A stretch of 41,810 bases of DNA from Muribaculum sp. (GCA_023667055.1 JAMPAV010000014.1:1-41810), one strand, 5' to 3'. Numbered from the stretch's first letter, positions 1-9,853 are shown. The notes: generated from the letters alone by a model not told the origin. Translations and numbers: made by a program.

Positions 1-24
1 CCTAAACTTTTAACCTTTTAAACC

Positions 25-48
25 TCAACTTTCGCTTGCGAAAGTTGA
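25..48 (-). terminator. Perfect 11-bp inverted repeat downstream of the DUF5686 gene
   Basis: The arms TCAACTTTCGC and GCGAAAGTTGA are separated only by TT, giving a tight hairpin about 40 bases past the stop of the minus-strand DUF5686 gene. The sequence after it on the minus strand is A+T rich but has no clean run of T, so it may be a terminator or simply a 3' stabilising hairpin. Confidence 0.5.
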
Positions 49-85
49 ATTAAGTAATAATTCGTGGTATAGCCGCAGTGATTTG

Positions 86-2476
86 TCAGAAAGTAAAGTG
101 CAGGGCAATTCGTAGGCCGGATCTGTCTGCACCGGGAGTGTCACGGTAACTCAGTCGCCATATATAGTCAACACGCAATATGGTGAATATATTGTCTATA
201 CCAGCACTGATTTCCATATATGGCTTCCTACCCATATATCGAGTATAACTATCTGATGGAAAGAGAAAAAGATTTTTGTTCAGTTCCGGTCTGTTGCGGT
301 TGCTTATACCTCCATATATACCTTTGAAACTTATCACTTCACGAAGTTTTGCCTTTTTTATCAAAGGTAGGCGATTGAAAAGGACACCGTTGCCCCAGTA
401 AGTGACATCCAACGAGGTATATTTGTCCATGGCAAACTCCATCGGATTCATAAGTGAATAAGACTCCGGCTGGATGGTATAACTCAGGTTTGCATTAGGC
501 CACATAAGCTCCGGATATTGCACCTGACTCCAGATGATCCCTCCTTTAAGGATTATGTCGGTATATCCGAATGCAGAAAACCAGAAACGTTTTTGAATGG
601 AAAGTTCTGTCTTGTTGGTTGTGAAATCAGACCCAAGCAATCCTTTCGGTCCCCACTCATGAGTAAGTTGGAATATCGGTGCATCTAAATTTATCTGCAC
701 TCGGACACTTTTTTCCTGCACGAATTTTTCTCCCGGTGCATATCGGAGGGTTACACCAAAACCCATACGTGAATAATGTGATATTGATCTCCCCATCCCG
801 TTTTTGAAAGGAAGCCAGATTGTTGCCTCTTGCTTGATCCGTTCTCCCCATATTGAGAAAGAGAACTGGCTGGCGAGTTCCAAGTTATATTCTATTTTAG
901 CAAGTTGACGATAGGTGCCAAGATTAGACGGACGGCGTTTCCAAGACAGAAAAATATTGTCGGCATTAGTGAAGAGATAGTGTTGTCCAAGCATGTCAAG
1001 GTCATACATATAAGTGGCCCGTATGCTATTTACCGGGAATTCACGGCTATGATATTTCTTTTTGTTGAATGAGTATTCAAGTTCTCCTTTGTATTTCCAT
1101 TTTTCATCACGTGTACCGTATGCTACATATCCACGTGCAAACCAATGAGGAGAAAGGTTGGCAGTGGTCATACCTCCCAGTCTTAAACGGACTCCTTCAA
1201 TTGTATTAGCACTAATTAGTGTATTGACAGGTCCAATATCGAATTTGCTGGGTTTTCCGGTCTTTATATATCCATTGACAAGTATCACCAGAACCTTCTC
1301 CGCCCAGTAAAAGAGCGGCACCTCCCTGATACGTGTCATGAATGTGCCCATATTTGCTTCTGCCTTTGACAGAGATTCCATGCGCTGTATGGAACCGAAC
1401 CCACCAGAGTTGTTGCCGTCGGCGTCTATCTCCCAGATATCGCCAAGCATATCGTATGCTTTGCTGAGATCCTTGCGTTTTTCATAACTGAAATTTGAAT
1501 AGCGTGTCACACGTCTGCTGTAGAACGGTTGAGTACCTTTGATTATGCACAAATCAACGTTCATCTCGTCAAGCACCTTGTGGCGTTTGCCAAGGGAGTC
1601 TTTTTCAAAAATCTGGTCAATGTAGAGATTATCTACATAATTCAGGTTGATGGTGCGTGGCACTTTCATTGATACCTTTTTTACAAATCCTGTGGTATCG
1701 CCAAGTTCAACATATAGATTGCCCATGAACGAAAAACTTTCAGGATTGTGCGGACTGAAGGTAAGCTGAATGCACTTGGTTCCATCCACATCGAGCGTGT
1801 CAGTGATGAAATATTTATAGTAGTCGGCACCTATTGATGAAAGGGGACTCACAAACCTGTTTGCCATTAATGTTATATCATTGCCATAAATATCCACTTC
1901 TCGTAGTATTTCTTCCAGCATGGTGTTTATGTTGCCATCGTCGAAAGCATCATCCATACCTGACGATGATCTCCCCATTACTACTGTCTTATGCTTTTTC
2001 TTTGCCTCTGAATACAACTGAGTTGCATTTTTCTCTTTCATGAGCACACTGAGTACTGGTCGCGAACCATAGCGTGTGGTGTCTATGTAATCATTGAGAA
2101 AAGGGTGTCGTTTAAGTTCTTTATCTGAAAAGTCGAGAAGGCCGAGTGTGGTCTTGTCATATTGGTCGAAGCTGTAATTATCCTTCAGGGCGGGATCTCC
2201 ATTCTTCTGATAAGCGCGTACACGCTGCATCAACTCAACAGCAAGATTATTTTTTTTGCTATATTTCTCTTTCTTGGGCCTGACCAAAATTTCCTGTAAT
2301 TCTTTGGCCTGACGCATGAATATTGCGGTATCTACTTCTATTTCCCACTTTTCTTTCTTTTTTGTGGCATTTGTATCGGAAGCACAAGCAAAGGCAGCTA
2401 TTGATATCATAAGCAATACAAATTGTCTGTGCATGGATTTTATTATATTATTGTTGTGTATATAGTGGAATTTCAT
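86..2476 (-). CDS. DUF5686 family outer-membrane protein
   Basis: A 796-residue protein that resembles the Bacteroidetes DUF5686 family: an N-terminal export signal, a periplasmic part with a threaded beta region, and a long C-terminal half rich in alternating aromatic and polar residues that ends in Phe-Thr-Phe, as outer-membrane barrels do. The carboxypeptidase-regulatory-like domain that often opens members of this family is not visible; after the signal comes a Lys/Glu-rich segment. A hydrophobic signal lies at residues 17-31, and a Cys there (AFAC) is a poor lipobox. Translation could start at 2476 or at the internal Met at 2434; the second gives a more usual short signal peptide. A possible minus-strand -7 element TAATTTTG lies at 2534-2527. 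The gene is alone on its strand and divergent from the CYTH gene. The function of the family is unknown. Confidence 0.8.
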   Translation of the reverse strand: MKFHYIHNNNIIKSMHRQFVLLMISIAAFACASDTNATKKKEKWEIEVDTAIFMRQAKELQEILVRPKKEKYSKKNNLAVELMQRVRAYQKNGDPALKDNYSFDQYDKTTLGLLDFSDKELKRHPFLNDYIDTTRYGSRPVLSVLMKEKNATQLYSEAKKKHKTVVMGRSSSGMDDAFDDGNINTMLEEILREVDIYGNDITLMANRFVSPLSSIGADYYKYFITDTLDVDGTKCIQLTFSPHNPESFSFMGNLYVELGDTTGFVKKVSMKVPRTINLNYVDNLYIDQIFEKDSLGKRHKVLDEMNVDLCIIKGTQPFYSRRVTRYSNFSYEKRKDLSKAYDMLGDIWEIDADGNNSGGFGSIQRMESLSKAEANMGTFMTRIREVPLFYWAEKVLVILVNGYIKTGKPSKFDIGPVNTLISANTIEGVRLRLGGMTTANLSPHWFARGYVAYGTRDEKWKYKGELEYSFNKKKYHSREFPVNSIRATYMYDLDMLGQHYLFTNADNIFLSWKRRPSNLGTYRQLAKIEYNLELASQFSFSIWGERIKQEATIWLPFKNGMGRSISHYSRMGFGVTLRYAPGEKFVQEKSVRVQINLDAPIFQLTHEWGPKGLLGSDFTTNKTELSIQKRFWFSAFGYTDIILKGGIIWSQVQYPELMWPNANLSYTIQPESYSLMNPMEFAMDKYTSLDVTYWGNGVLFNRLPLIKKAKLREVISFKGIYGGISNRNRPELNKNLFLFPSDSYTRYMGRKPYMEISAGIDNIFTILRVDYIWRLSYRDTPGADRSGLRIALHFTF

Positions 2477-2484
2477 TAACTTTG
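2454..2484 (+). promoter_or_regulatory. Bacteroides-type promoter for the CYTH-GH43 genes
   Basis: TTG at 2454-2456 and TAACTTTG at 2477-2484 are separated by 20 bases, the spacing of the primary-sigma promoter of Bacteroidetes (-33 TTG, -7 TAnnTTTG). The expected start of transcription is near 2491, about 65 bases before the CYTH start codon. The element lies inside the first codons of the longest version of the divergent DUF5686 gene. Confidence 0.55.
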
Positions 2485-2556
2485 TATCATTGATAGAGTT
2501 TTTGTGTCATCTAAATAATTTGGGTGCAAAATTAATAAAAATAATCCGATTTTCGT

Positions 2557-2997
2557 ATGGCAGTAGAAATAGAGTACAAGTATTTGGTGAAAAATGACAA
2601 TTACAAGGTCATGGCATCAGGTAGTGTCAGGATCAGACAAGGATACCTTAACCGTGAGCCGGAGAGGACTGTAAGGATCAGGATAAAGGGTAAAAAAGGA
2701 TATATCACCGTAAAAGGGAAGAATTCCGGTGCCAAGCGTTTGGAATTTGAATATGAGATACCGGAGGCGGATGCTGTGTCAATACTGTCGCTTTGTACAC
2801 CTCCAATACTCGACAAGACAAGATATCTCGTGCCATTTGAAGGCCATATCTGGGAGGTGGATGAATTTCATGGAGAGAGACAAGGTTTGGTGACAGCGGA
2901 GATTGAGCTTCAGTCGGAATCCGAACCATATTCATTACCGGGTTTCATTGGCGAAAACGTGACAGACAATCCTCGCTACTACAATTCAAATCTATAA
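2557..2997 (+). CDS. CYTH domain protein (triphosphate-processing tunnel fold)
   Basis: A 146-residue protein made of one CYTH domain. The N-terminal signature EIEYKYLV fits the E-x-E-x-K motif, followed by VRIRQGYL and TVRIRIKG, whose Arg and Lys residues line the tunnel that binds triphosphate and metal, and later by VTAEIEL. CYTH proteins of this size in bacteria hydrolyse inorganic triphosphate, thiamine triphosphate or nucleoside triphosphates; the substrate here cannot be told from sequence. It is cytosolic (no signal) and lies 13 bases before the GH43 gene, so the two are probably co-transcribed even though no functional link is obvious. Confidence 0.85.
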   Translation: MAVEIEYKYLVKNDNYKVMASGSVRIRQGYLNREPERTVRIRIKGKKGYITVKGKNSGAKRLEFEYEIPEADAVSILSLCTPPILDKTRYLVPFEGHIWEVDEFHGERQGLVTAEIELQSESEPYSLPGFIGENVTDNPRYYNSNL

Positions 2998-3010
2998 AAC
3001 AAACGAAATC

Positions 3011-5638
3011 ATGAAACGAATTTTATTCTTATCAATGTTGAGCCTGACAGCAGCAAGTGTCAGTGCGCATACGGAGTTCCCTGTGGATGAAGCCACGAGG
3101 ATGTCTTCAATAAAAACACAAAAAGAGGTGTCGATTCACGATCCTTCAATAGTTTATAATCCAGCTGATGATGATTTTTATGTAGTCGGTTCTCACATTG
3201 GATTTGCAAGAACATCTGATATGATAGACATGAGTAGCCTTGGCAATTCAAATTTCTACAAAAATGGACTCAACAAGGAGTTCAAGTCATGTCCCGAACA
3301 TACGGTTAAAGTGATACGGAATGGTGAATTGACAACTGGAATCTTGAAATCAACTGACGCTGCTGCTTTCTGTGCCACATACTCAGGAATCAAGGTTGGG
3401 ACAAGAGAACCGACCACTGAAACCGGATGGCTGTCAGGCAATCAGTGGGCTCCTGATATAATCTACAATCCATACATGGGGAAATGGTGTGTTTATCTTT
3501 CCCTCAATGGTGATAATTGGGCATCTGTCATTGTAATGCTTACGTCTGACAGTCCCAAAGGGCCATTCTCCTACGAGGCCCCTATTGTGTTTGGCGGTTT
3601 CAATGGTCAGTCTTATTCCGGAAAAAGCGTAAACTATAAAGACACAGACATCGAAATAGTGCTCGGCGAACAGGATGCACTTCCATCTCGCTATAAGACT
3701 AATCGATGGGGAGACCTTTGGCCCAACTGCATCGACCCTTGCGTATTCTTTGATACAGAAGATAACCTATGGATGGCATACGGTTCATGGTCAGGAGGCA
3801 TCTTCATGCTAAGGCTTGACCGCGATACCGGACTTAGGGACTACACTTATACCTACCAGTCCCAAACCTACAGTGGCAAAGGTACAAGTGGATACAGCTA
3901 TACCGGATACACGAGCGATCCCTATTTCGGAAAGTTGATAGCGGGAGGTGCATACGTCTCCGGTGAGGGTCCATATATTCAGAAAATTGGTGACTATTAT
4001 TATCTGTTTGTGACATACGGAGGTCTTGATCCTGATGGCGGTTATGAAATGCGTGTTTTCAGAAGTGCCACTCCCGATGGTGAATATAAAGACGCCACAG
4101 GGGCGAGTGCAAAATACACTCAATATATATTGAATTACGGGCCATCCGCAGGCACCAACAAAGGACAAAAGATTCTGGGCTCTATGAATAATTGGGGCAA
4201 TATGACTACTGGAGAATGTGCTGAAGGGCACAATTCCGCTATCGTGGATAAAGAGGGGGATGCGTTTGTGGTGTATCACACTAAATTCAACAATGGTTCA
4301 TACGGACATGAAGTAAGAATCAGACAACTTTTCACTAATAGAAATGGCTGGATTGTCGCATCACCGTTCAGATATACAGGAAAACAGACAAGGCAGAAAG
4401 ATATTGATAGTTGCCAACTTTTTACAACCGACGAAATTTCTGGTACTTATAGTCTTTTGGTGCATCCATATAGACTGAACCATAAGAATCTTGCTGAAGC
4501 AACACCGGTGAAAGTAATCTTGCATAAAGATGGAACTGTAACCGGAGACCGCACCGGTAATTGGCGATACTGCGAAGATGGTAAGTCCTATGTAACACTT
4601 TCGGTCGGTGGCGTAACATACGAGGGGGTAGTGCTTGCACAAAACGTCGATGGGTATGTAGATATGCCAGCAATATGCATGTCGGCAGTCAGCCAAAGTG
4701 GCATACCCGTGTGGTTATACAAGCATACTCCCAAGGCGTCTCTTGCATTGGCTTATCAAAAGATTGTGAAAGAATATATTGGTGGAGACAAGACAATGAT
4801 TGGAAGTGATGCACCCCATATTGACAATGTGGAGGTGACTTTCACTGCCTTGAATGCTGCAACCGGCGAACCCGAACCGGAAACATTATCGTCGGAAGGA
4901 ATATATTCCATTACGGAAGATGGACATGAACTGATAATCTCAGTGGAGATGAGATGTGGAGATTTGGTATTGAGCGCAGGTCCATTCACAAGAGCCACCA
5001 AGGGTGAGAATTATGTGGCCACCAACATATATTATCCGGAATCATCCCGCAAGGACATGACTTCGGGCTGGTGGAGCAATTTCTCCAAAGAAGACTATGT
5101 AATAGGTCAAGGTGAGTCAATGAGTTTTCATTTCTTCAATTATTCAGATGCTACAGAGAATTGGCATAACTGGGCACTTTATGGTGCAAATTGCACTCAT
5201 GGAGGTTCCGGCTACAAAGAATACTTCGGCGTAAGGTGTGACAATTGGGACAACACTACCGGGAGCAATACAGGATGCAGCAGCAATTTCAATTGGGATA
5301 CGTTCAAGTCGGACATGAATGGTTCTAAGGTAGATATGACTGTGGAATATTTGGCCTCAGGTATTTTCACCATGACAGCTGAAATCACAACATCCGGGAA
5401 TAAGCATTATAGGTATAATTACACAAAGCAATTATCAGGCTCGCCTGATAACGTCACCCTTTTCTTTGTAAGTGAGAAGTCATATATAGATGGCTCAGGA
5501 ATTGATGATGTCGCTGCGATTGAAGATGATAGACAAGAGTTTATCAAAGGCACTTACAACCTATCAGGCATTCCGGTTGATGACTCATATCATGGAATAG
5601 TTATTCGAAATGGCAAAAAAATCATCATGAAAAAGTAG
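3011..5638 (+). CDS. Secreted glycoside hydrolase family 43 enzyme, arabinanase-like, with T9SS-type tail
   Basis: An 875-residue exported protein. Residues 1-19 form a signal peptide ending SVSA. The five-bladed GH43 domain spans roughly 35-480, with the expected acidic residues in HDPSIVY (general base), NCIDPCVF (pKa modulator) and SGEGPYIQ (general acid). The block YHTKFNNGSYGHEVRIRQLF is the pattern I associate with endo-arabinanase-like GH43 proteins of Bacteroides. After it come a small GH43-associated beta domain (about 480-580) and an Asn/Trp-rich region (about 630-820) that could be a carbohydrate-binding or lipocalin-like module. The end (YNLSGIPV then NGKKIIMKK) resembles the type A sorting tail of type IX secretion, suggesting surface export. 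The likely target is an arabinose-containing plant polysaccharide. No SusC/SusD pair is next to it, so it is not in a standard polysaccharide utilisation locus. Confidence 0.85.
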   Translation: MKRILFLSMLSLTAASVSAHTEFPVDEATRMSSIKTQKEVSIHDPSIVYNPADDDFYVVGSHIGFARTSDMIDMSSLGNSNFYKNGLNKEFKSCPEHTVKVIRNGELTTGILKSTDAAAFCATYSGIKVGTREPTTETGWLSGNQWAPDIIYNPYMGKWCVYLSLNGDNWASVIVMLTSDSPKGPFSYEAPIVFGGFNGQSYSGKSVNYKDTDIEIVLGEQDALPSRYKTNRWGDLWPNCIDPCVFFDTEDNLWMAYGSWSGGIFMLRLDRDTGLRDYTYTYQSQTYSGKGTSGYSYTGYTSDPYFGKLIAGGAYVSGEGPYIQKIGDYYYLFVTYGGLDPDGGYEMRVFRSATPDGEYKDATGASAKYTQYILNYGPSAGTNKGQKILGSMNNWGNMTTGECAEGHNSAIVDKEGDAFVVYHTKFNNGSYGHEVRIRQLFTNRNGWIVASPFRYTGKQTRQKDIDSCQLFTTDEISGTYSLLVHPYRLNHKNLAEATPVKVILHKDGTVTGDRTGNWRYCEDGKSYVTLSVGGVTYEGVVLAQNVDGYVDMPAICMSAVSQSGIPVWLYKHTPKASLALAYQKIVKEYIGGDKTMIGSDAPHIDNVEVTFTALNAATGEPEPETLSSEGIYSITEDGHELIISVEMRCGDLVLSAGPFTRATKGENYVATNIYYPESSRKDMTSGWWSNFSKEDYVIGQGESMSFHFFNYSDATENWHNWALYGANCTHGGSGYKEYFGVRCDNWDNTTGSNTGCSSNFNWDTFKSDMNGSKVDMTVEYLASGIFTMTAEITTSGNKHYRYNYTKQLSGSPDNVTLFFVSEKSYIDGSGIDDVAAIEDDRQEFIKGTYNLSGIPVDDSYHGIVIRNGKKIIMKK

Positions 5639-5685
5639 TGAAAGAAAAATATATTGGGTATAAGACACCATTTATTATTGGATAT

Positions 5686-5716
5686 TTGCATAATTAATGA
5701 ATTTTTAGTAACTTTG
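5686..5716 (+). promoter_or_regulatory. Promoter giving a nearly leaderless transcript of the BadF-type kinase
   Basis: TTG at 5686-5688 and TAACTTTG at 5709-5716 are 20 bases apart, an exact match to the Bacteroidetes primary promoter. The start of transcription should fall only a few bases before the ATG at 5725. Confidence 0.65.
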
Positions 5717-5724
5717 TGGAGCAA

Positions 5725-6567
5725 ATGAAACGACTCATCGCCGATTCTGGCTCCACAAAGACAGACTGGTTGAAAATGACCGGATTTCTCAACCAATCAG
5801 AGGAGTCCAAGACATACACAGGTCTTGGATTGAATCCCCATATACTCTCACCAAGCGAAATAGAGAAGGAACTAAGAAGAGTCCGCGACGATATTGGGGA
5901 TGGATTTGATCAAATAAGATTTTACGGAGCCGGCATCGGAACTCCGGAAATGGAGGAAATGATGGAGGGGTATCTTTCAAATATATTTTCGTGTTCTGAC
6001 ATCAAGGCATATAGCGATATGGAAGGTGCAGCGAGAGCTGTGCTTGGCGAAAACCCCGGAATTGCATGCATCATGGGGACCGGGAGCAATTCGTGCCACT
6101 ATGATGGTGTCATGATCGACAGAAAGGCTTCTTCTCTTGGATATATGCTCGATGACAATGGTGGCGGGGTTGCCTTCGGACGGAGATTACTGGTGGATGT
6201 GTTCAAAAATTTTGCACCCCCTGACATACGAAAGAAATTCTTTGAGACTTTCAATTTAAGTGTGCCGCAGGTGGTGGATCATCTTTACCGGCAACCAGCA
6301 CCTAACAAATGGATAGCCGGATTCATGCCTTTTATAGTAGGCTACAAAGAGCATCCATACGTATCCACATTGATTCGATCACAGCTGTCGATATTCTTTA
6401 ATCTTGAATTTTGCTCTTATCCTGAAGCGGAATTAAAGGAAGAGGGGATAGGTTTTGTGGGTTCTGTAGCGTATCTCTTATCAAAAGAAATAGAGTTTGA
6501 AGCAGGCCTAAGGGGATGGAAAATTAGAAACATTTTGCAAAAACCTCTTGATAAATTGTTATATTAA
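5725..6567 (+). CDS. BadF/BadG-type ATPase, N-acetylglucosamine kinase-like
   Basis: A 280-residue protein of the ASKHA sugar-kinase fold. The phosphate-1 loop is LIADSGSTKTDW at the N terminus, the central MGTGSNS motif follows at about residue 115, and DDNGGGVAFGRR around 140-150 matches the GlcNAc-kinase-like members of the family. In Bacteroidetes these proteins are annotated as GlcNAc or related amino-sugar kinases that salvage cell-wall sugars; the true substrate is an inference. An in-frame GTG lies at 5716, but it overlaps the -7 promoter element, so the ATG at 5725 is preferred. The stop lies two bases before the next gene, pointing to co-transcription with the DUF5106 and DoxX genes. 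Confidence 0.85.
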   Translation: MKRLIADSGSTKTDWLKMTGFLNQSEESKTYTGLGLNPHILSPSEIEKELRRVRDDIGDGFDQIRFYGAGIGTPEMEEMMEGYLSNIFSCSDIKAYSDMEGAARAVLGENPGIACIMGTGSNSCHYDGVMIDRKASSLGYMLDDNGGGVAFGRRLLVDVFKNFAPPDIRKKFFETFNLSVPQVVDHLYRQPAPNKWIAGFMPFIVGYKEHPYVSTLIRSQLSIFFNLEFCSYPEAELKEEGIGFVGSVAYLLSKEIEFEAGLRGWKIRNILQKPLDKLLY

Positions 6568-6568
6568 A

Positions 6569-7534
6569 ATGAAATTCATAGCAAAAATGAAAATAAGATA
6601 TATGCTTATTATAGCCGCGCTTGGATTGTGGATTCCGGCGATGGCTCAAGACTCAGAAGAATCCGAACGTATAATAGACAGCGGTGTGATGTATGTCGAT
6701 CCATTGTTTGATTATCCTATTGCACCGGAAGAACTGTCAGAGTTTGCACAGAAATGCGATTGGCTTGCAGAAAATTTCTGGCTTCCATGGGATGTTAAGA
6801 ATCAAAATGCAGTGGACCAGGTGAAACTGAACCATGCATTCAATGTATATGCCACGACCGCTCAATTCGCTTCAAAAGACAAAGTGAATGTGGCATTAGA
6901 CAAATTGATGAAAAACCTACAGAAAAACCCCACATTGCTTGTCCAGTTCACTAAAGCCGCCGAAGAAAGCATTTATGGGCCAAGAGCTGAAGTCTGGATA
7001 GACGAACTCTATGTCAAGATTCTTCGTTCGGCTCTGTCAAGTAAAAAGTTTCCTAAAAACCGGCGGACCAGATATGAGGCACAACTGAAGCAGTTGGAGA
7101 ATACACTTGTCGGAGGTGCACCTGCATCGTTTGAGTTCAAGCGTACCAATGGTGAAGATGCAAGATATTTTCCTATGTCAACTCCAACCCTGATATTTTT
7201 CGGAGATCCGGGGTGTGCTGATTGCCGTATGTCAAGACTTCGTATGGAATCCAACGTCTCATTCAGCAAGGCAGTTTCGGATGGGAAAGTCAATGTGCTA
7301 TACATAATTCCCGATCCCGAACCGGGATGGGAAAAAGACGTTGAGAATCTTCCCAAGACATGGACTGTTGGTGCGTCCGACACAGTTTCCGGCATATACG
7401 ATTTGCGTGACTCTCCAGATATCTATCTTATAGATGGCGAGGGTAAGATTATGGCCAAACATCTCAGTTCCACACAGGCTGTCCAACGATGCATGGATCT
7501 GATAGCTCAAGATAATAACAGCAAGGTAAAATAG
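6569..7534 (+). CDS. DUF5106 protein with a thioredoxin-like domain
   Basis: About 321 residues. A hydrophobic signal (IIAALGLWIPAMAQ) directs it across the inner membrane. The middle third is helical and matches what I know of DUF5106. The C-terminal third is a thioredoxin fold with a redox-type pair in FFGDPGCADCRM and the cis-proline region DSPDIYLID. This arrangement suggests a periplasmic thiol-disulfide oxidoreductase. The start at 6569 follows the kinase stop by two bases; another Met at 6587 would also leave a full signal peptide, and the frame stays open upstream into the kinase gene, which is not meaningful. The DoxX gene follows closely and may supply a membrane partner in redox handling. 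Confidence 0.8.
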   Translation: MKFIAKMKIRYMLIIAALGLWIPAMAQDSEESERIIDSGVMYVDPLFDYPIAPEELSEFAQKCDWLAENFWLPWDVKNQNAVDQVKLNHAFNVYATTAQFASKDKVNVALDKLMKNLQKNPTLLVQFTKAAEESIYGPRAEVWIDELYVKILRSALSSKKFPKNRRTRYEAQLKQLENTLVGGAPASFEFKRTNGEDARYFPMSTPTLIFFGDPGCADCRMSRLRMESNVSFSKAVSDGKVNVLYIIPDPEPGWEKDVENLPKTWTVGASDTVSGIYDLRDSPDIYLIDGEGKIMAKHLSSTQAVQRCMDLIAQDNNSKVK

Positions 7535-7559
7535 CAACACCGGTTAAAGATTATGCCAC

Positions 7560-8072
7560 ATGAATAAAAAATCAAAGGTTTTCGGATTGCCAAAACAAAT
7601 TTATATCAAGACCACGGGTTATAGTTACACACATCTTGGGAGATTGTTTCTTCGGCTTTTTGTAGGTATCATGCTTCTTCAGTTTGGCATCAGACAGATT
7701 GGAGACTTTGCAATAATAGCTCCTACATTTCCCGAAATGCTTGGAATGAACTCCGGGCAGACCCTCAATGTCCTGATTTGGATTGAAATAATATGTAGTA
7801 TTTTCATAATGGCCGGTTTCATGACCAGACTGATGATAATACCGCCTTTCGTAGCAATGATTGTGGCAGAACACTATCTTCTCTGTGAAGTTGCCACAAC
7901 TGCGCCATATCTGATAAGTTGGGAACAGCCCGGCTATTTGCCTATAATGTTTCTTGGGATATATTTTTTCCTGCTTCTTGTGGGACCTGGAAAAATATCT
8001 GTAGATTATTTTCTTTCCTTGCATCTTCTTCATTCTTCAGACCACAGCGAAGATGAACTTGAGGAAGTGTGA
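7560..8072 (+). CDS. DoxX family membrane protein
   Basis: A 170-residue inner-membrane protein with four predicted membrane segments (about residues 28-50, 65-88, 92-112 and 125-150) and the pattern FLRLFVGIMLLQFGIRQI near the first helix, as in DoxX/DoxD-like proteins. DoxX relatives include subunits of quinone-linked oxidoreductases, but most bacterial members have no proven activity. It lies 25 bases after the DUF5106 thioredoxin-like gene; a joint role in envelope redox chemistry is plausible but inferred. Confidence 0.8.
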   Translation: MNKKSKVFGLPKQIYIKTTGYSYTHLGRLFLRLFVGIMLLQFGIRQIGDFAIIAPTFPEMLGMNSGQTLNVLIWIEIICSIFIMAGFMTRLMIIPPFVAMIVAEHYLLCEVATTAPYLISWEQPGYLPIMFLGIYFFLLLVGPGKISVDYFLSLHLLHSSDHSEDELEEV

Positions 8073-8116
8073 TAGTTTTATAAGTATTGGGTAATAATTA
8101 CTAATTCATAACGAAA

Positions 8117-9193
8117 TTGAAGATAGCTGTATTGGTATCAGGAGGAGTTGACAGTGCCGTGACTGTTGACCGGTTGTACAAGGAGGGACATGATTTGCAC
8201 CTCTTTTACATTCGCATCGGCATGGACAATGGTGAAGGGGATTGCTCTGCAGAAGAAGATATCGAAATATGCACATTGATTGCAAAAAAATACGGGCTTC
8301 CTTTAAAGGTGGTTTCTCTTCATGAGGAATATTGGCAATATGTGATGGAGTATGCCTTGAATACTGTAAAGTCAGGTCTGACGCCACATCCTGACATGAT
8401 GTGTAATAAAATCATAAAATTTGGATTCTTTGAAGACCGATGGGGTAAACATTTTGATAAAACTGCTACGGGTCACTATGCAAAGGTAATAGAAAAAAAT
8501 GGCAAATATTGGCTTGGAACGGCTCCGGACCCTGTAAAAGACCAGACAGATTTTCTGGCTCAGATAAGTTATTCCCAGTTGAGTCACGTCATTTTTCCTC
8601 TTGGCGACATGACCAAAGAAGAAGTGCGACAGGCAGCTCTTGATGCAAAGCTTCCAAATGCTACGCGCAAAGACAGCCAGGGAATATGCTTTCTTGGGAA
8701 AATAGATTATAACGATTTCCTTGAGCGTCATCTTGGGACTAAAAAAGGACCTGTCATAGAAATTGAGACCGGGAAAAAAATTGGCGAGCATCGTGGATAT
8801 TGGTTTCATACCATTGGTCAGCGCAAAGGTCTCGGACTCGGAGGCGGACCATGGTTTGTGGTTAGAAAAAACATTCGCGACAATGTCATTTATGTGAGTC
8901 ATGGCTATGATACAAAACTTCAATATGGACGTGTCATTCATATTCAGGAGATGGACTGGATCACAGAAAATCCTTTCAACATTAATGTCTCAGATGTAAA
9001 GGTCTCTTTCAAAACCCGCCACACACCGGAATTTTCAGACGGCACTCTCTGCATTGATGAAGAGGATAATTATATATTGAGGTCTGAAACTGATATTCAA
9101 GGAATAGCACCCGGACAATATGCCATCATCTATACACCGGACCGCCAGATTTGTCTTGGTTCAGGAATGATTGTATCGAAAAAAAAGGATTAA
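8117..9193 (+). CDS. mnmA: tRNA-specific 2-thiouridylase MnmA
   Basis: A 358-residue enzyme that puts sulfur on uridine 34 of the tRNAs for Glu, Gln and Lys. The ATP pyrophosphatase loop [10 protein letters not shown] lies at residues 5-14, the first catalytic Cys is in [14 protein letters not shown], and the second, which carries the persulfide, is in DSQGICFLG. The tRNA-binding block [13 protein letters not shown] follows, then the C-terminal beta-barrel. The start codon is TTG at 8117: an in-frame stop lies just upstream at 8102 and no ATG occurs before the ATP loop. Bacteroidales often carry more than one MnmA homologue, so this may not be the only one. It begins the run that continues through the BFN gene and argR. 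Confidence 0.93.
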   Translation: MKIAVLVSGGVDSAVTVDRLYKEGHDLHLFYIRIGMDNGEGDCSAEEDIEICTLIAKKYGLPLKVVSLHEEYWQYVMEYALNTVKSGLTPHPDMMCNKIIKFGFFEDRWGKHFDKTATGHYAKVIEKNGKYWLGTAPDPVKDQTDFLAQISYSQLSHVIFPLGDMTKEEVRQAALDAKLPNATRKDSQGICFLGKIDYNDFLERHLGTKKGPVIEIETGKKIGEHRGYWFHTIGQRKGLGLGGGPWFVVRKNIRDNVIYVSHGYDTKLQYGRVIHIQEMDWITENPFNINVSDVKVSFKTRHTPEFSDGTLCIDEEDNYILRSETDIQGIAPGQYAIIYTPDRQICLGSGMIVSKKKD

Positions 9194-9196
9194 ACT

Positions 9197-9853
9197 ATGG
9201 ATATGGAACAGGAACTTGTAAGACTCACTATCACAGGAATCACATACAATCAAATTGAAAACGGCATGTATGCTCTTATCCTTGAAGAAGAGGGCGGAAA
9301 ATTACGCCTCCCAATCATCATAGGGTACAACGAGGCACAGTCAATCGAATGCATACTTCAGAAAATTACAACGCCGCGTCCTTTGACCCATGAATTGATA
9401 AAAAGAATACTTGAATCGTTCTCTATCACTGTAGAATCTGTGATAATAAAGCATCTTTCAAACGGTATCTTCACGGCGGATGTGCAATTGAAGAAAGGTG
9501 ATGAAATCCATACACTCGATGCCCGTTCAAGCGATGCCATAGCAATTGCAATTCGCCTGGATGCACCTGTTTTAATTTCACGGGAATTGTTGGAAAGGTA
9601 TGGTGTTGAAAAGGAATCATTTGCCCCTTCCGCCAACCATATAATATCAAATCAATCCATACCTGTCCGTCAGGCAGTGGAGAGAGTACGCAAACCTATA
9701 GGCAATGGACTTTCAAGAGTTCCTTTCGACCAACTTGAACAACTTCTGACCAAAGCCGTAGAGGAGGAAGATTATGAAAAGGCGGGTGAGATAAAGCAAG
9801 AAATTGATAGAAGACTAAATAAAAATCCCAACAGTCATGAGCAGAAAAAATGA
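9197..9853 (+). CDS. Bifunctional nuclease (BFN/DUF151) domain protein with UVR motif
   Basis: A 218-residue cytosolic protein. Residues about 8-140 form a BFN (DUF151) domain, recognisable from LRLPIIIGYNEAQSIE, RPLTHELIKRIL and LDARSSDAIAIAIRL. Residues about 178-212 form a UVR motif (EQLLTKAVEEEDYEKAGEIK), the short helical hairpin by which UvrB and UvrC interact. BFN proteins have been reported as nucleases in plants and are linked to DNA handling in bacteria, but the bacterial role is not settled. The UVR motif suggests a contact with excision repair or a Clp-type partner. The 3' end overlaps argR by 17 bases, so translation is probably coupled. Confidence 0.85.
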   Translation: MDMEQELVRLTITGITYNQIENGMYALILEEEGGKLRLPIIIGYNEAQSIECILQKITTPRPLTHELIKRILESFSITVESVIIKHLSNGIFTADVQLKKGDEIHTLDARSSDAIAIAIRLDAPVLISRELLERYGVEKESFAPSANHIISNQSIPVRQAVERVRKPIGNGLSRVPFDQLEQLLTKAVEEEDYEKAGEIKQEIDRRLNKNPNSHEQKK

